Of a stretch of 64,000 nt of DNA, positions 62,191 to 64,000 are shown piece by piece. Position 1 is the first letter of the stretch, and every line of letters begins with the position of its first letter. Origin of the DNA: an uncultured Aquimarina sp. (GTDB lineage: Bacteria; Bacteroidota; Bacteroidia; Flavobacteriales; Flavobacteriaceae). Where the stretch lies: NCBI GenBank assembly GCA_947499005.1, contig CANMML010000020.1:1-64000 (forward strand), given 5' to 3'. The notes beneath the pieces were generated by a model, which saw only the letters and a list, made by a program, of their open reading frames with translations, did not search any database and was not told where the DNA came from. Position numbers and translations under genes: made by a program.

Positions 62191-62538
62191 ATGAAAAAGA
62201 AAAAATTAGGATTAGAGGATTTAGGTGGCTTTGTGTTTTCGACTAATGATAATTTCGAATACGAAACAGATGAAAATATCGAAACGCTTCCTCCTCATAA
62301 GCAATACCTAGAAGCTCACTTTAGTAATAAAGGAAGGGGAGGAAAAATAGTTACTATTGTCAAAGGTTTTGAAGGCACCGATGAAGACCTTAAAATTCTT
62401 GGCAAATTATTAAAAACCAAATGTGGTGTTGGAGGAGCTGTAAAAGACGGAGAAATTATCATTCAGGGGAATTACCGAGATAAGGTTATGGAAATCTTGA
62501 AAAAAGAAAAATACAATGTAAAACGTATAGGTGGATAA
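62191..62538 (+). CDS. SUI1/eIF1-family translation factor (YciH-like)
   Basis: 115 residues. The C-terminal 70 residues form the SUI1 fold: GRGGKIVTIVKGFEGTDEDLKILGKLLKTKCGVGGAVKDGEIIIQGNYRDKVMEIL. The N-terminal 45 residues are a short acidic extension. Bacterial members resemble eIF1 and can affect start-codon fidelity; the role in this organism is inferred. It is a single gene. Confidence 0.93.
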   Translation: MKKKKLGLEDLGGFVFSTNDNFEYETDENIETLPPHKQYLEAHFSNKGRGGKIVTIVKGFEGTDEDLKILGKLLKTKCGVGGAVKDGEIIIQGNYRDKVMEILKKEKYNVKRIGG

Positions 62539-62621
62539 TGTTAAGAGTTATGAGTTGTCAGTTAACAGTTGATAGCTTTTTTTAAACTCACAACACCCAA
62601 CCGACAACTCACAACTAAACT
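62539..62621. repeat. Imperfect inverted repeat of the GTTATGAGTTGTCAGTT family
   Basis: The left half (GAGTTATGAGTTGTCAGTT) is an imperfect complement of the right half (AACCGACAACTCACAACT), with a T-run between. It resembles the spacers at 12250 and 49290. Non-coding. Confidence 0.6.
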
Positions 62622-63464
62622 ATGGTAAAACTAAATATTGGCGGAGTACCAGAACATTTCAATCTCCCATGGCATTTATGCATTGAAGAAGGCGCATTTA
62701 AAGATGCTGAAATTAATCTTCAATGGAATGAATATGCTGGCGGAACTGGAGCCATGTGTAAGGGTTTACGAGATGGAGACATCGATATCGCAATCATCCT
62801 TAGCGAAGGAATTGTAAAAGATATCATTGCTGGTAATCCTTCTAAAATTATCCAGACTTATATTGAAACTCCTTTAGTTTGGGGGATCCATGTCGGAGCA
62901 AATGCTACTCCTACAACAATTACTGATTTAAAAGGCGAAAAGGCAGCTATTAGTCGTTTTGGCTCGGGAAGTCACTTAATGGCTTACGTACATGCGCAGC
63001 AACAAGGGTGGAATACTTCTGAACTAGATTTTGATGTCATTCAGAATTTAAATGGAGCTATTGATAGTCTATCAAAAACCAACAACTATTTCCTTTGGGA
63101 GCACTTTACTACAAAACCATTAGTTGACAATGGTACTTTTCGTAGGATTGGAGATATTCCTACGCCTTGGCCTTGTTTTGTAATCGCTGTCCGTGAAGAA
63201 ATTTTAAATACAGAACCCGAAGCTATAAAACAGGTGTTACAAGTTATCAATAACAAAACTAGATCTTTCAAAAATACCCCTGAGATCGATCAACTTTTAG
63301 CAGAGCGCTATCAACAACAATTAGCCGATATTAAAAAATGGCTATCCATTACCGAATGGAGCCAACAACAAATAAATATTGAAACCCTAGATAAGATACA
63401 AAGCCAATTATTTGATTTAGATATTATCAATAAAAAAGTGAATAGTAGTATACTTCAATGGTAA
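62622..63464 (+). CDS. Periplasmic-binding-fold (NMT1/SsuA-like) protein without signal peptide
   Basis: 280 residues starting MVKLNIGGVPEHFNLPWHLCIEEGAFKDAEINLQWNEYAGGTGAMCKGLRDGDIDIAII, the layout of substrate-binding proteins for sulfonates, nitrate or thiamine precursors. DLKGEKAAISRFGSGSHLMAYV and the C-terminal helices agree. There is no signal peptide, lipobox or adjacent ABC transporter gene, so it may be a cytoplasmic sensor or enzyme with this fold. The ligand is unknown. Confidence 0.75.
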   Translation: MVKLNIGGVPEHFNLPWHLCIEEGAFKDAEINLQWNEYAGGTGAMCKGLRDGDIDIAIILSEGIVKDIIAGNPSKIIQTYIETPLVWGIHVGANATPTTITDLKGEKAAISRFGSGSHLMAYVHAQQQGWNTSELDFDVIQNLNGAIDSLSKTNNYFLWEHFTTKPLVDNGTFRRIGDIPTPWPCFVIAVREEILNTEPEAIKQVLQVINNKTRSFKNTPEIDQLLAERYQQQLADIKKWLSITEWSQQQINIETLDKIQSQLFDLDIINKKVNSSILQW

Positions 63465-63502
63465 GTAATACCGTTATTTGTGCTTTAAAAATGTAGTAAA
63501 CA

Positions 63503-64000
63503 ATGAGTGTATTAAAGGCTGGATTAGAAAAGAGAAGCAATACTACTTGTGAATTATGTGGGAATATCGAAAATCTCAATATTTATGAGGTTCCTCCTAT
63601 TCCTAAAAAAATAACGCTTAATGAAAGCTTATTAATTTGCAGCACTTGTTCTCATCAAATAGAAAATCCAGATGAGATGGACGCAAATCATTGGAGATGC
63701 CTTAACGATAGTATGTGGAGTGAGCATTTGCCTATCCAAATAGTATCTTGGCGCATGCTTTCTCGTCTAAAAAATGAAGGCTGGCCTCAAGATTTATTGG
63801 ATATGATGTACCTAAATGAAGATGCACTTGTTTGGGCTAAAGCTACTGGGGAAGGAGAAGCAGATCCAAATAAAATTATCCACCGTGATAGTAATGGAGT
63901 GATTATCGAAGCTGGAGACAGTGTCGTTTTAATTAAAGACCTTCCCGTAAAAGGATCCAGTATGATCGCCAAACGAGGCACCGCTGTTAGACGTGTTTCC
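63503..64000 (+). CDS. PhnA-family zinc-ribbon protein, 3' end outside window
   Basis: 166 residues are visible from the ATG at 63503 and the frame is open at the edge. Two CxxC pairs (CELCGN at about 17-20 and CSTCSHQ at about 47-50) form a zinc ribbon. The C-terminal IHRDSNGVIIEAGDSVVLIKDLPVKGSSMIAKRGTAV matches the PhnA/YjdM domain. The family was named from the phosphonate locus, but its function is unsettled and no phosphonate genes are nearby. It lies 38 bp after the preceding gene. Confidence 0.88.
   Translation, partial: MSVLKAGLEKRSNTTCELCGNIENLNIYEVPPIPKKITLNESLLICSTCSHQIENPDEMDANHWRCLNDSMWSEHLPIQIVSWRMLSRLKNEGWPQDLLDMMYLNEDALVWAKATGEGEADPNKIIHRDSNGVIIEAGDSVVLIKDLPVKGSSMIAKRGTAVRRVS

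Overview
The window looks like chromosomal DNA of a marine member of the Flavobacteriaceae (Bacteroidota). The evidence is the AT-rich sequence, promoters of the Bacteroidota form TTG-N19-TAnnTTTG, type IX secretion (T9SS) C-terminal sorting domains, an ECF sigma / FecR / STN-TonB receptor trio, DUF4294 and DUF4197 genes, and two GH16 lipoproteins of the type used on red-algal galactans. The species cannot be named from sequence alone. Most housekeeping genes are ordinary; the accessory material is at about 15-22 kb and 21-42 kb.

Layout. 1-6.2 kb: 3'-truncated giant surface protein with Calx-beta, TSP3-like, PA14 and cadherin-like modules (minus). 6.5-15.1 kb: prfC, an AsmA-family protein, folK, a SpoU rRNA/tRNA methylase and mutS. 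15.2-16.2 kb: tRNA-Gly and two identical tRNA-Leu genes, interleaved with three decayed tRNA-Leu 5' fragments that carry a palindrome, followed by a GIY-YIG nuclease gene that ends in a tRNA-Leu 3' remnant. 16.2-18.8 kb: a minus-strand cluster of Crp/Fnr regulator, HD phosphohydrolase and a 2OG-Fe(II) oxygenase fused to a WD40 propeller. 19.2-21.3 kb: an unknown acidic protein and a GH72/GH17-like enzyme without a signal peptide. 21.8-34.9 kb: five minus-strand genes for large exported proteins, separated by repeat-rich spacers. 35.2-40.3 kb: LuxR-type HTH protein, ECF sigma factor, FecR anti-sigma factor and STN-type TonB receptor. 40.5-53.2 kb: mixed metabolic and envelope genes. 53.5-57.1 kb: ilvE and two GH16 lipoproteins. 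57.4-64 kb: typA, a T9SS subtilase, mnmA, a SUI1-like factor, a periplasmic-binding-fold protein without a signal peptide, and a partial PhnA protein.

Main biological proposal. A bipartite motif, TAGGGTAA then GCTGTATTA, with exactly 14 nt between GGGTAA and GTATTA, lies directly upstream of fecR (just after the sigma stop codon) and upstream of three neighbouring exported-protein genes (34918, 33257 and 29638, all minus). It reads as the promoter of the local ECF sigma factor. The locus would then be a cell-surface signalling unit: receptor, FecR and sigma factor controlling a block of secreted proteins. Two of these genes, both T9SS cargo, also share a duplicated terminator/3'-UTR, and one copy of that region has been interrupted by a 171-bp MITE-like element with perfect 21-bp terminal inverted repeats.

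Limits. Identifications come from reading motifs and domain signatures by eye; no search or alignment was run. Percent identities are not given because they were not computed.
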